DNA of 64,000 nt from UBA2030 sp049969475 (GCA_049969475.1 JBMFOU010000009.1:33626-97625); one strand, 5' to 3'. Counted from the stretch's first letter, positions 1 through 9,000 are shown. A program made the numbers and translations. Notes: generated from the letters alone by a model not told the origin.

Positions 1-11
1 TAAAAAATTAT

Positions 12-19
12 TAATTTTG
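12..19 (+). promoter_or_regulatory. Bacteroidota -7 promoter element (TAATTTTG)
   Basis: TAATTTTG matches the Bacteroidota consensus TAnnTTTG. It ends 20 bases before the ATG of the first secreted protein, which supports that gene being complete in the window. The -33 element would lie at or before the window edge. Confidence 0.6.
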
Positions 20-39
20 TCCATTGCTTGAAAAATTAA

Positions 40-1257
40 ATGGGCAGAAAGACGCTTGGGATCTGGATTTCATGGGGTGTTTTTTTATTTTTTGGGAAAA
101 ACCCTCTATGGGCACAGAGTTCGTGCATCCCGGGTACCCCTTCCTACGTGGTAGACCTCACTTCGAGCCCTTACACTTATTGGGACAGTCCAAATGTTTC
201 AAGAAGTGGCAATTGTTGTTCAACTTCAAATAATTGCGTAGAATTCATCGTTTATCTGCATCCCTTGTCGGGTGGAGTCGTATTAAAAATTACCAGTGGG
301 GCCATGCCGCCAGGTTCCATGTATTACCGGGCTGATTGCGGTGCTAAGATCCCCATTGGAGATTCTATGTGCCTTACAGGGACGGGGCCTTTCTCCATTA
401 CCTTTTGCAAACCAGGCGGTAATCCCAACACCTACCGAATCTCTTCTTTTGCTAGACCCGCTGCTTCGCCTGATCTTCACATTCAGGCAGGATGCAGTGC
501 CACGTTATGGGCCGTCGGGTTTAATCAATCTTCCATATTATGGAAATCGATTTATCCCGGTGCGCAGGGAACCTACGACTCCTGGTTGAGTTGTACCAAT
601 GAGTGTGATACAGTTGTAATTACTCCAGGTGTCAATCCGCCGCCTTATATTGATTACATGGTTTCAGGAACCCCTGAGAGTGATTGCAGTACCGTCCTTT
701 CAGATACTGTAAGGGTCTACATCCTGCCGGCCCTCCAGGTCGAAGTAGTTCCTGATAATCCTATAGTTTGCTACGATTCATCCACCACCACCGTTTATGC
801 TAGTGTAAATGGCGGGTTAGCTCCTTATTCCGTTTTATGGAGTAATGGCTCGACTTCCACAGTAGCCCATTTGCCTTCGGGCCCTCAATGGTTGCGTATA
901 AAAGATCAGTCTGATTGCCCTGCTGATACGGTTTTTTTTATGGTTTCAGAAATTACTACCCCTCCCATGGTTGAAACAGGAGATGATATCTATGTATGCT
1001 ACAATGAACCTTTTATTGAATTGAATGCGGTTTATCAAGGATGCCGGGGCGTAGAATGGAGTGGGGGCACAGGCAGTTTTTTCCCTTCCGCTTCCAGTCC
1101 CCACGTCTGGTATTATCCTTCAAATAATGATCGCCTTAGCGGACAGGTAACCCTAACAGTTACCACCACCGACACCCTCAATTGTTCAGCGGCTGTAGAC
1201 TCCCTAACTATATTTTTCAGAATAAAGCCCATAACCTCAGCCATTTTTCATTATTGA
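40..1257 (+). CDS. secreted SprB/PKD-like repeat protein
   Basis: A 405-residue protein with a signal peptide at about residues 1-26, ending in the cleavage-like LWAQ. It is cysteine- and Ser/Thr-rich. Around residues 245-305 there is a module resembling SprB repeats (aromatic-rich GG.aPYsvlWSNG followed by a DQSDCPADTV-type ending). A PKD/Ig-like module with WSGGTG and a closing VTLTVT strand follows. Such modules are known from surface adhesins of gliding and other Bacteroidota. The protein ends in KPITSAIFHY, almost the same C-terminus as the next gene. The start is supported by the -7 box 20 bases upstream. It lies 28 bases before a related gene, so the two are probably co-transcribed. 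Its ligand is unknown. An adhesin or cell-envelope role is inference from domain type only. Confidence 0.75.
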   Translation: MGRKTLGIWISWGVFLFFGKNPLWAQSSCIPGTPSYVVDLTSSPYTYWDSPNVSRSGNCCSTSNNCVEFIVYLHPLSGGVVLKITSGAMPPGSMYYRADCGAKIPIGDSMCLTGTGPFSITFCKPGGNPNTYRISSFARPAASPDLHIQAGCSATLWAVGFNQSSILWKSIYPGAQGTYDSWLSCTNECDTVVITPGVNPPPYIDYMVSGTPESDCSTVLSDTVRVYILPALQVEVVPDNPIVCYDSSTTTVYASVNGGLAPYSVLWSNGSTSTVAHLPSGPQWLRIKDQSDCPADTVFFMVSEITTPPMVETGDDIYVCYNEPFIELNAVYQGCRGVEWSGGTGSFFPSASSPHVWYYPSNNDRLSGQVTLTVTTTDTLNCSAAVDSLTIFFRIKPITSAIFHY

Positions 1258-1285
1258 AAAACCAAAGCTTAAAAAAATTACCATT

Positions 1286-2437
1286 ATGAAACAGATGTAC
1301 CGTTTTTTCATTGCACTTATGGGAATTGGGGTTTCCCTTGTTGGGAGAGCCCAGACTCCTATAACTACCAATCCCGATAGCACCTGCGTCGGAGCCGTCG
1401 GCGAATCTTACTTTGTTAATCCAGTTTCTGGAAGCACCTTTTATTGGTTTGTCACAGGCACCGGGCATACACTTCATTCCAACAATACGCACGAGGTCAC
1501 AGTAGACTGGAGTCATATTCCCGGAGTCGATACGCTTAAGGTCCTTCAAATCGACCAGTAGAGCTGTCCGGCTGATACGGTTAAAATTGCTGTAGTAAGA
1601 GTGCCCTTACCTACTGCTATGGCAGGTACAGACGCAACCATTTGTAGCAATGGCTCTTTTACTCTTTCAGAGGCCAACGCAACGAATTTTAAAACTTTGT
1701 TGTGGACATCCTCGGGTGATGGTGTGTTCTCAGACCCATCGGTCTTGCATCCTACTTATACTCCAGGCCCTAATGATAAAGCTGCAGGAAGTGTGACCCT
1801 CACGCTTATGGCCAATCCCATTAGTCCCTGTGCGGTAGCTGCAACGGATGCAATGGTTCTCACCCTTGTTCCTGAGGCTGTTGTAAATGCTGGTGCCGAT
1901 GCCCAACTTTGCAGCAATGGTACCTATGCTCTGGCAGATGCTACTGCCTCTAATTATACGGCCTTACAATGGACCACATCAGGCGATGGCAATTTCTCGG
2001 ATGCCACAAGTCTTCATCCGGTGTATACTCCTGGCCCTGGAGATATAGCAGCAGGAACCGTAACCTTAACATTGACAGCTACCTCTGCCTCCCCTTGTAA
2101 CAACCCCGTGTCGGATGATGTAGTACTAACCATAGTGCCCGCACCTGTGGCTCAGGCAGGCCCCGATGCTACTCTCTGCTGGGGTGAAGTGTATTACCTT
2201 GATAATGTAGTAATTCACAACGCTGTTAATATTACCTGGACCACTTCTGGTACGGGTACTTTCAATAATCCCAATATCCAAAACCCGATTTATACACCCT
2301 CAGTTCAGGATTGTCAAAATGGAAGCGTAACGCTTACCCTTACTGTAACAGGAACTTCGCCTTGCACCGAAGCTGTAAGCACCCGCCAACTCATCTATCG
2401 TCCCAAACCCGTTACAGGACCTATTTTGCATTACTAA
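1286..2437 (+). pseudogene. secreted PKD-like repeat protein interrupted by an in-frame TAG
   Basis: The reading frame starts with a signal peptide (residues 1-23, ending VGRAQ) and a PKD-like module, meets TAG at 1559-1561, and continues in the same frame to 2437. The sequence directly after the TAG (SCPADTVKIAVV) matches the SDCPADTVFFMV stretch of the upstream paralogue, so the stop falls inside a conserved domain. After it come three modules of about 89 residues, each with a CSNG- or CWGE-type start, an LLWTSSGDG-type core and a VTLTLT end. The C-terminus KPVTGPILHY resembles that of the upstream protein. TAG is an ordinary stop elsewhere here (for example at the ends of ligA and the LysM protein), so recoding is unlikely. 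The cause is either a real nonsense mutation or a base error. If read through, the product would be 383 residues. Confidence 0.7.
1625..2430 (+). repeat. three tandem Ig/PKD-like coding repeats (~267 bp)
   Basis: Three consecutive coding repeats begin near 1625, 1891 and 2158, each with AG.DA.[IL]C followed by an aromatic W-T-[ST]-S-G core and a YTP...VTLTLT segment. The first two are clearly closer to each other than to the third. This is the usual tandem duplication seen in Bacteroidota surface proteins. Confidence 0.7.
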
Positions 2438-2467
2438 AATAAACAATGTGTACCGGAGATCCCAGAA

Positions 2468-2497
2468 GGCTGCCTCATAAAGAGGCAGCCTCTTTTT
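2468..2497 (+). terminator. intrinsic terminator after the secreted repeat genes
   Basis: A 9-bp perfect stem (GGCTGCCTC / GAGGCAGCC) with a 5-base loop is followed by TCTTTTT. It lies 30 bases after the stop codon. Confidence 0.85.
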
Positions 2498-2559
2498 GTC
2501 AACCCATAATCATTTATTCATAACTTTATTACAATTTCCTTATATAACTAATCTTTTCT

Positions 2560-2567
2560 TATTTTTG
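2560..2567 (+). promoter_or_regulatory. -7 promoter element (TATTTTTG) of the TPR gene
   Basis: TATTTTTG fits TAnnTTTG exactly and ends 22 bases before the ATG at 2590. It lies after the upstream terminator, so it starts a new transcription unit. Confidence 0.65.
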
Positions 2568-2589
2568 CACGCTAAAAAAACAGGACATA

Positions 2590-3273
2590 ATGAGTAAGAA
2601 AAAAGAAAACACCGAAGAAAAAATTGAAGCGGTTGAGCAGGCGCTAACCAAAACCGAGCGTTTCATAGAAGAAAATCAAAAACCTATCATGATTGGGGTA
2701 GGTGCCATAATTCTTGTGGTTCTTCTCATTCTGGGATATCAAAAGTTTATTGCAGCTCCCAGAGAACTTAAAGCCCAAAACGAGATTTTTATGGCACAAA
2801 ATTATTTTGAGCAGGATTCTTTGTATAAAGCGCTCAATGGAGATGGTCAATATGCCGGTTTTCTTGAGATTATCGATAAATATGGTTCCACCAAAACGGG
2901 TAATTTGGCTAAATACTATGCGGGTATTTGCTATCTCAAAATGGGAGAGTTTGAAAATGCCATCAAACACTTAAAGAAATTTGATTCTGACGATCCCTTG
3001 ACTTCTTCTATGGCGCTGGGTGCTATAGGCGATGCTTACCTCGAGCTGGGTAAAAACGCAAAGGCAATTGACTATTACAAAGAAGCCGCAGAAGAAGAAA
3101 ATGAATTTACCACACCCGCATTTCTCTTCAAGGCTGCCCAAACTTATGAATTGGACAATAATTATAAAAACGCACTTGAATTGTATGAAAAAATTAAGGC
3201 CGATTATCCACGCAGCTACGAAGGCCGCGATATCGACCGTTTCATTGCTAAAGCCAAAGGAATGCTGAAATGA
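2590..3273 (+). CDS. YfgM-like membrane-anchored TPR protein
   Basis: A 227-residue protein with a charged cytoplasmic N-terminus (Lys/Glu-rich, residues 1-33), one transmembrane helix at about 35-52 and a soluble C-terminal part with TPR-like helical pairs (AKYYAGICYLKMGEFENAIKHL; GDAYLELGKNAKAIDYY; AQTYELDNNYKNALELYEKI). This layout matches the YfgM / DUF2133 family, which in E. coli is an accessory of the SecYEG translocon and periplasmic chaperone network. That role here is inferred from architecture only. It has its own promoter and is followed by a strong terminator, so it is probably monocistronic. Confidence 0.75.
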   Translation: MSKKKENTEEKIEAVEQALTKTERFIEENQKPIMIGVGAIILVVLLILGYQKFIAAPRELKAQNEIFMAQNYFEQDSLYKALNGDGQYAGFLEIIDKYGSTKTGNLAKYYAGICYLKMGEFENAIKHLKKFDSDDPLTSSMALGAIGDAYLELGKNAKAIDYYKEAAEEENEFTTPAFLFKAAQTYELDNNYKNALELYEKIKADYPRSYEGRDIDRFIAKAKGMLK

Positions 3274-3292
3274 AATTTCTGGATACTTTTGA

Positions 3293-3335
3293 AGCCTGAC
3301 TCTTCAAACCCAGCTGAGAGTCAGGCTTTTTATTT
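3293..3335 (+). terminator. intrinsic terminator after the TPR gene
   Basis: An 11-bp perfect stem (AGCCTGACTCT / AGAGTCAGGCT) is followed by a T-rich stretch. Confidence 0.85.
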
Positions 3336-3357
3336 TATTCATTATTGATAAGTGAAG

Positions 3358-4365
3358 ATGGAAAAACCACGTATCGTTTACATGGGTACACCCGAATTTG
3401 CGGTAGCCCCTTTACAGGCATTAATGGAAGCTGGCTATCCTGTTATTTCTGTCGTAACCGTGCCCGACAAACCTGCAGGCAGGGGACAGAAAATAACTCC
3501 CAGTGCCGTGAAAGCATTTGCCAAGCAAAATGACCTTCCGATTTTGCAACCTTTAAGCTTACGAGATAGGGAGTTTCTAAATCAACTGCATGCACTTCAT
3601 CCAGACCTAATCATTGTGGTGGCTTTTAGAATCCTGCCCAGAGAGGTTTTTACCTCACCACCCCTGGGTACTTTTAATCTGCATGCCTCTTTGCTACCTG
3701 CTTACAGGGGTGCTGCTCCCATTCAGCGGGCTATTATGAATGGAGAAACCCAGACAGGCCTAACAACTTTTCTTCTTGATGAAGGGATCGATACTGGTAA
3801 AATATTATTCCAGCGGCCCCTGCAGATCGGCTCATCTGAAACTGCTGGTGAGCTTCACGATCGCATGATGCTGTATAGTCCGGAAATTACCTTGGCCACG
3901 GTTGAGTTCCTTTGGAATGGAATTGTCCCTCAAAATTCTGATCTTAAATTGGTGAATGCCCATCAACCAGTGGAAGTCTCTAATCTTCCAACAGCCCCTA
4001 AAATTTTAAAGGATGATTGCCAGATACATTGGAATAATTCTACTATTCAAATTTACAATCAAATAAGAGGGCTCAGCCCATATCCTGCAGCTTTCACCAT
4101 CATTCAAAACCAGGAAGGAATAACTTTGCAATTGAAGATTTTCAGCGCTGAAATGATTCAGCCGCACCAGGTAGAATCATCTGGTCTCATTTCTCAGGAG
4201 GTTGCTCCCGGCACATTACTGACCGATAAAAGTAAATTGCTGATAATAAAAACTAAAGACGGATTTTTAAAAATTAATGAAGTACAGTTGCAAGGTAAAA
4301 AGCGATTATCCAGTGAAGAATTTTTGCGCGGCTTCAGAATGGAAACCCCTTGGCATGCATGTTGA
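3358..4365 (+). CDS. fmt: methionyl-tRNA formyltransferase
   Basis: A 335-residue enzyme that transfers the formyl group from 10-formyl-tetrahydrofolate to initiator Met-tRNA. The N-terminus RIVYMGTPEFAV is the family hallmark. The folate-binding/catalytic segment FNLHASLLPAYRGAAPIQ contains the conserved Asn, His and later Asp (DEGIDTGKIL). A C-terminal OB-like domain follows from about residue 210. An in-frame GTG lies 6 bases upstream at 3352, but the ATG at 3358 gives the usual N-terminus. The gene starts 23 bases after a strong terminator and I see no clear -7 box, so its promoter is unresolved. Confidence 0.95.
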   Translation: MEKPRIVYMGTPEFAVAPLQALMEAGYPVISVVTVPDKPAGRGQKITPSAVKAFAKQNDLPILQPLSLRDREFLNQLHALHPDLIIVVAFRILPREVFTSPPLGTFNLHASLLPAYRGAAPIQRAIMNGETQTGLTTFLLDEGIDTGKILFQRPLQIGSSETAGELHDRMMLYSPEITLATVEFLWNGIVPQNSDLKLVNAHQPVEVSNLPTAPKILKDDCQIHWNNSTIQIYNQIRGLSPYPAAFTIIQNQEGITLQLKIFSAEMIQPHQVESSGLISQEVAPGTLLTDKSKLLIIKTKDGFLKINEVQLQGKKRLSSEEFLRGFRMETPWHAC

Positions 4366-4601
4366 ATATAATATTTATCCAAATCATTGTTTTTGAGTAG
4401 ATTATGTACAGATTCAAGAGAAAAGCCTTTTCATTACAATAAAAGTAATTCAAGTCAAGAGGGGGTAAAAAAGCCAATTATCAGACTTTCTTAGGTACAT
4501 CGGGGAGGTAGGTTAATGAGAAAATTATTAACAAAATGCCTATTTTATTAACTTTTTTTCGCAAATCCCTTAGAAACACTTGCATTGGAAAACATATTAT
4601 T

Positions 4602-4609
4602 TAAATTTG
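4602..4609 (+). promoter_or_regulatory. HU promoter, -33 TTG and -7 TAAATTTG
   Basis: TAAATTTG at 4602-4609 is preceded by TTG at 4580-4582 with a 19-base spacer, the classic Bacteroidota spacing. The expected transcription start near 4616 makes the longer reading frame from 4622 implausible and supports the start at 4646. The rest of the 280-bp gap upstream holds no recognisable feature. Confidence 0.75.
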
Positions 4610-4645
4610 CAATACCGTTGAATGTTAACTAAAACCTATCCAACA

Positions 4646-4918
4646 ATGAACAAAGCCGAGTTAATTAATGCAATTGCTGCCAACAGCGGACTGAGCAAGG
4701 CAGCTTCAAAAAAAGCCCTCGATGCTACCGTAGCAGCCATCACCGATGCGCTCAAAAAAGGTGAAAAAGTATCCCTGATTGGTTTCGGTACCTTTGGTGT
4801 AGCTAAACGCAGTGCCCGTACCGGCCGTAACCCCAAAACCCAACAGGTGATGCAGATTCCCGCAAAAGCTGTTGTAAAATTTAAACCCGGAAGTGAGCTT
4901 AGCAAGGTTGTTAAGTAA
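4646..4918 (+). CDS. HU family DNA-binding protein
   Basis: A 90-residue nucleoid protein. It has the HU/IHF fold signature: MNKAELINAIA at the start, a basic beta-arm with GRNPKTQQVMQIPA (Pro at the arm tip that intercalates DNA) and the closing VKFKPGSEL. The length is typical. An in-frame ATG 24 bases upstream would add residues absent from the family and is too close to the -7 element. It is monocistronic, between its own promoter and a strong terminator. Confidence 0.93.
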   Translation: MNKAELINAIAANSGLSKAASKKALDATVAAITDALKKGEKVSLIGFGTFGVAKRSARTGRNPKTQQVMQIPAKAVVKFKPGSELSKVVK

Positions 4919-4939
4919 TTCTTTCTGGTGATTGTGTTT

Positions 4940-4974
4940 GAGGCTGTCTGCTGCCAGACAGCCTCTTACTTTTT
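4940..4974 (+). terminator. intrinsic terminator after HU
   Basis: An 11-bp perfect stem (GAGGCTGTCTG / CAGACAGCCTC) with a 4-base loop CTGC is followed by TTACTTTTT. It lies between the convergent HU and recQ genes and probably serves HU. Confidence 0.85.
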
Positions 4975-4983
4975 ATAATAAAG

Positions 4984-6906
4984 TCATGATTTCCAGACGA
5001 AAAGATCACCCTCTGTTTTTTCAATCTTACCGCTTTCCTGTAAAAACTCAATTACCTGCAAAACATCATTTTCATCAACAGTCTCATTTAATTGCTCCAA
5101 AATCTGTCTCAGACTCAATGGCGAGGCTTTTAGAAGAGGTTTTATTTGTTCAAGAATTTGTTTGAATTCATAATCGCTGAGGTTTACTTTATTTCTCTTA
5201 ACACAATAGTCGCAAAACCCGCAGCGTCGGCTTTCTTTTTCACCAAAATAGGCCAGCAGGAGCTGGCTGCGACAATGCCTGTCGTCGGTAACATATTGCA
5301 GCATGGCCTCGAGACGTTGTCGGGCTGCTTCTTTTCGGAGTTTATAGGTTTCGGGCGAAAGAAAAAAAGAGCCAGGATCAATCCTCTCGCTTACAAAAGT
5401 TAACTGCGGCTTATTGGTTCGTGGAATATAGCTCAGAATCTCTATTTTATCAAGCTCTTTAAGCATGATTTCAACATCAGCCACACTCAGCCGCAGGGTA
5501 GCAGCAATATTTTCTTCGCTAATGCGACAATAATCGGTAAAAAGGCGTCCTCCATATAGGCGGGTAAGGGCTTTTATAATGGCAGTGTATCGCTTGTTTT
5601 CTACCTGAAAACGGTAAATACCCTCGTTGTTGAGGCGGAAAACTATTTGAGAGGGTGTATCCACTGCATCAGAGAGGGCAATGTAACCGTCCTGTTCAAG
5701 TATTCGAAGCGCGTTATAGACGATTATTGGTTTTAGGTTGTATTCCGCTGCAAAATTGTTTAAATCGAAATCAAAAGATTTATCCTTACCAGCGCCAACA
5801 GCCAATTTGTAATAATTTCCCAGAGCTTTATAAATTTCACCGATAACCTTTGGCATTGGCCAGGAATTTTCGAAGTGTTCAGTGATTTCTTGAATATCGG
5901 TATCGTCGTAAAGCAGAATACCCCAAGCCCGCTGACCGTCGCGTCCTGCACGGCCGGCTTCCTGAAAGTAGGCCTCTGGCGAGTCGGGAATATCTACATG
6001 CACCACAAAGCGGACATCCGGTTTGTCGATCCCCATTCCGAACGCATTAGTGGCCACCATTACCCGCGCTTCACCATTCATCCATCGCTTTTGTTGCAAG
6101 TCGCGTTCCGCAGGCGGAAGCCCGGCATGATACACTCCTGCTGTAATCCTGTTATTTATCAAAAACCGAGCAATCTCGGCCGCTCTTTTACGATTTCTCA
6201 CATACACAATACCACTGCCTCCAAGTCGCCTGGCAATACTCAGCAAACGCCGGCCTTTATCGGGCTCCTTCTGCACTACATAAATCAAATTGGGTCGGCC
6301 AAATGTTTTGCTAAATACATTGCCCTCTCTAAAGGCTAGTTTGTCCTGAATATCTTTTACCACCTGAGGCGTGGCCGTGGCTGTTAGAGCAATGAATGGT
6401 ACATTTGGAAATTCATTTCTGATTTCGGCAATGCGCAGGTAGGGTGGCCGGAAATCGTATCCCCACTGCGAAATGCAATGTGCCTCGTCAACTGCCACCA
6501 GTGAAAGGTTCATATAAGGCAAACGGTGGCGAAACATGTCGGTAAGCAGGCGCTCGGGTGAGAGATACAGAAATTTTAGCTTTCCATAGGTGGCATTGTC
6601 CAATACGCGTTCAATCTGATAATGATTTAACCCCGAATAGACAGCCTCGGCGCTTATATTCTTCTTCTTGAGCGCTTCCACCTGGTCTTTCATAAGGGCA
6701 ATAAGAGGAGAAACTACGATACACAAGCCAGGCAGAACCAGACCAGGCACCTGATAACAGATGCTCTTACCGCCCCCGGTGGGCAGCAAAGCCAAAGTGT
6801 CCTTGCCTTCCAAAACCGACAGGATAATCTCTTCCTGTAATGGCCTGAAAGTCTGGTGTCCGAAGTATTCCTTCAAAATCCTGTATATCTCAGGCCGTGT
6901 ATCCAT
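4984..6906 (-). CDS. recQ: ATP-dependent DNA helicase RecQ
   Basis: A 640-residue 3'-5' superfamily 2 helicase for recombination and replication-fork repair. Motif I is LLPTGGGKSICYQVP (Lys47) and motif II is VDEAHCISQWGYDFRP. Motif VI includes the QEAGRAGRDGQ arginine finger. The RQC zinc site is visible as C-R-S-Q...C-G-F-C-D-Y-C. After the winged-helix domain the protein ends with a short helical tail rather than an obvious HRDC domain, as in the shorter RecQ forms of Bacteroidota. It is divergent from lepB. Confidence 0.93.
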   Translation of the reverse strand: MDTRPEIYRILKEYFGHQTFRPLQEEIILSVLEGKDTLALLPTGGGKSICYQVPGLVLPGLCIVVSPLIALMKDQVEALKKKNISAEAVYSGLNHYQIERVLDNATYGKLKFLYLSPERLLTDMFRHRLPYMNLSLVAVDEAHCISQWGYDFRPPYLRIAEIRNEFPNVPFIALTATATPQVVKDIQDKLAFREGNVFSKTFGRPNLIYVVQKEPDKGRRLLSIARRLGGSGIVYVRNRKRAAEIARFLINNRITAGVYHAGLPPAERDLQQKRWMNGEARVMVATNAFGMGIDKPDVRFVVHVDIPDSPEAYFQEAGRAGRDGQRAWGILLYDDTDIQEITEHFENSWPMPKVIGEIYKALGNYYKLAVGAGKDKSFDFDLNNFAAEYNLKPIIVYNALRILEQDGYIALSDAVDTPSQIVFRLNNEGIYRFQVENKRYTAIIKALTRLYGGRLFTDYCRISEENIAATLRLSVADVEIMLKELDKIEILSYIPRTNKPQLTFVSERIDPGSFFLSPETYKLRKEAARQRLEAMLQYVTDDRHCRSQLLLAYFGEKESRRCGFCDYCVKRNKVNLSDYEFKQILEQIKPLLKASPLSLRQILEQLNETVDENDVLQVIEFLQESGKIEKTEGDLFVWKS

Positions 6907-6975
6907 AGATTACTGGTTTTTCCCATTTCCAAAAATATTAAACTTTGCATCAATTTCGGTGTAACTTCCTTTGTT

Positions 6976-6983
6976 TACCTTTG
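6976..6983 (+). promoter_or_regulatory. -7 promoter element (TACCTTTG) of lepB
   Basis: TACCTTTG fits TAnnTTTG and lies 18 bases before the ATG at 7002. It is inside the longer open frame that begins at 6945, so it rules out that earlier start. Confidence 0.65.
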
Positions 6984-7001
6984 TCAAAACAAATAAAAAC
7001 G

Positions 7002-8546
7002 ATGGATCCATTAGTTTACATTCTGTTTGTTTTCACCTTTTTCCCCGCCGTGCTCTGGACTATATTCAGAGACAACGGTATTGCGCCTTACAAAACTTTG
7101 ATTCCTTTTTATAATTACTATCTATGGAATAAGCTGATTGGGAAACCGTTGTATTGGTATCTGCTGCTCTTCATGCCATTTATCAACGTATTCATGGTAT
7201 TTCTCATGATTGTTGAAATGGCCAAATGCTATCAAAAGTACGATTTGGGTCCTCAGGCGCTGGCCGTACTGGTTCCAGTGGTTTATCTGCCCTATCTCGG
7301 AGCCTCTCCCAACGAGAAATATCTAAATCCTGCTCAAAGACCGGTTATTAAAAAGAGTAGTCTGCGCGAGTGGGTGGATGCCATCATTTTCGCAGTTGTG
7401 GCTGCTACTATTATCCGTATGTTCCTTTTCGAGGCATATACCATTCCAACCTCCTCCATGGAAAAATCTTTGCTTGTGGGCGATTATCTTTTTGTAAGTA
7501 AAATTGCCTATGGGCCTAAAATACCGAACACGCCCTTGTCGTTTCCTTTTGTTCATCATACTCTTCCTCTTACAAAATATACCAAGTCGTTTGTGGAATG
7601 GATCAAGCTGCCCTATTACCGTTTTCCAGGCCTGGGGAAGGTGAAACGTAACGACCCGGTGGTTTTCAATTACCCCAGTGGCGACACAGTGATTTTGGAA
7701 CGACAGAATGAGGATTACTATCGGGTAGTACGCATGGCTGAACAGGAAGCTCAGTATCGCTTCGGTTCTCGTTACTATCCTGGAATGGGGCGTAAAATGA
7801 TTTGGGAACAATATCACGTGACCTCGCGGCCGGTCGACAAGCGTGAAAATTACATCAAACGTTGTGTGGCATTGCCCGGCGATACCTTGCAGATTATTGA
7901 TCAACAGGTATATATCAATGGTAAACCTGGTTTTAACCCGCCTCAGATGCAGTTTACCTATCGCATCCTTACCCAAGGAAGACCTTTAAGCAAACGGGTA
8001 CTCGATAAAATCGGAGTTTCGGCCGAAGATGCTGAAATGTACAGTGCCTATGGCATTTTACCTTTGACAGATGGTATGGTGAAAGAACTGAAGAGTGTGC
8101 CGGGAGTTTTGAAAGTAGAGAGAAACCTAATGCCTGCCGGCATGTGGTCGCCTGATATCTTCCCCTTCGACTCTGCCTATCGTTGGAATATTGACAATTT
8201 CGGCCCCCTATATATCCCTAAAGCCGGCGATGTGGTGAGTATTACCCCCGAAACCCTTCCTCTTTACCGTCGCATTATTGAAGTTTACGAAGGAAATAAG
8301 TTGGAAACCAAAGGAAAGGATATTTTTATTAATGGTGCCAAATCCGATACTTATACTTTAAAACAGGATTATTACTGGATGATGGGCGACAACCGGCACA
8401 ATTCGGCCGACTCGCGCTACTGGGGCTTCGTTCCTGAAGACCATATTGTGGGTAAGGCGGTTTTCGTTTGGCTCTCGCTCGATAAGGACAAAACCCTGAG
8501 CGAAGGTAAAATCCGCTGGAATAAAATGTTCAGAATACCAAAATAA
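7002..8546 (+). CDS. lepB: signal peptidase I (S26 family)
   Basis: A 514-residue leader peptidase that removes Sec/Tat signal peptides on the outer face of the inner membrane. Residues 1-100 form an extra membrane region with about three hydrophobic segments. The catalytic anchor helix follows at about 125-146. Box B is IPTSSMEKSL with the nucleophile Ser152. Box D is YIKRCVALPGD with the general base Lys286, and box E is MMGDNRHNSADSRYWGFV. The protein is much longer than E. coli LepB because of the N-terminal membrane region and a large insert between boxes D and E, as is common in Bacteroidota. The start was chosen from the promoter position. Confidence 0.92.
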   Translation: MDPLVYILFVFTFFPAVLWTIFRDNGIAPYKTLIPFYNYYLWNKLIGKPLYWYLLLFMPFINVFMVFLMIVEMAKCYQKYDLGPQALAVLVPVVYLPYLGASPNEKYLNPAQRPVIKKSSLREWVDAIIFAVVAATIIRMFLFEAYTIPTSSMEKSLLVGDYLFVSKIAYGPKIPNTPLSFPFVHHTLPLTKYTKSFVEWIKLPYYRFPGLGKVKRNDPVVFNYPSGDTVILERQNEDYYRVVRMAEQEAQYRFGSRYYPGMGRKMIWEQYHVTSRPVDKRENYIKRCVALPGDTLQIIDQQVYINGKPGFNPPQMQFTYRILTQGRPLSKRVLDKIGVSAEDAEMYSAYGILPLTDGMVKELKSVPGVLKVERNLMPAGMWSPDIFPFDSAYRWNIDNFGPLYIPKAGDVVSITPETLPLYRRIIEVYEGNKLETKGKDIFINGAKSDTYTLKQDYYWMMGDNRHNSADSRYWGFVPEDHIVGKAVFVWLSLDKDKTLSEGKIRWNKMFRIPK

Positions 8547-8631
8547 ACCATCTGACTGTCCCACAAAGTTTTGGGTGGGTCTGATTTATCAGCGCGTTTA
8601 AAAAGAAAATAAAGACTCTACTAAAATCAAA

Positions 8632-8666
8632 GAGGCTGTCTCAAAATTCTGGGGCAGCCTCTTTTT
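8632..8666 (+). terminator. intrinsic terminator of lepB
   Basis: An 11-bp stem GAGGCTGTCTC / GGGGCAGCCTC with two G-U pairs and an 8-base loop is followed by TTTTT. It faces a near-copy on the opposite strand (9001-9037) that ends rny. Confidence 0.75.
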
Positions 8667-8841
8667 ACATAGGGCTTTCACCCCGGCCTGAGGTTAGACC
8701 CGAATGCATCCATTGAATTACAATGATTGCAACGCTTGAGCCCTAGAATTCCCGGGTACCATTTATTCAGTCGGCTTTAAGCTTGAGCATTTGGCATTAC
8801 CTGCTCAAAAAATTAATGGTAATTGTATGAAAACAAATAGA

Positions 8842-8973
8842 TTAACGCCCTTCTGAGAATTTAACCCCACATTTCAATCCAATGGTTCGAGAAAATTCGT
8901 TGGTTTCGATTAATTCCTGGTTCATGTAAGCGATTAAGGAATTATTGCTGTTCAATTTAGCTTTCATTAACAT
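8842..8973 (-). CDS. possible 43-residue small protein or gene relic
   Basis: A 44-codon frame sits alone in the 525-bp stretch between lepB and rny. It starts MLMKAKLNSNNSLIAYMN and ends GVKFSEGR. Composition is protein-like, but there is no recognised domain and no -7 box upstream. It lies between two convergent terminators. It may be a real small protein, a remnant of a larger gene, or chance. The rest of the interval (8667-8841 and 8974-9000) shows nothing I can identify. Confidence 0.25.
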   Translation of the reverse strand: MLMKAKLNSNNSLIAYMNQELIETNEFSRTIGLKCGVKFSEGR

Positions 8974-9000
8974 GCTATTGAAAAAAACTCAGAGGACAAC

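Noticed and set aside
1559..1561. Amber recoding (stop read as an amino acid)
   Set aside because: TAG ends several intact genes in the window, such as ligA, the LysM protein and the winged-helix gene, and no suppressor tRNA is seen.
1625..2430. CRISPR-like array
   Set aside because: The repeats are ~267 bp coding modules. No short direct repeats with unique spacers were found anywhere in the window.
5875..6339. 154-residue plus-strand frame inside recQ
   Set aside because: It is antisense to the helicase domain, with no start context or family.
7323..7976. 217-residue minus-strand frame inside lepB
   Set aside because: It lies fully antisense to a gene with all catalytic motifs and has no recognisable domain.
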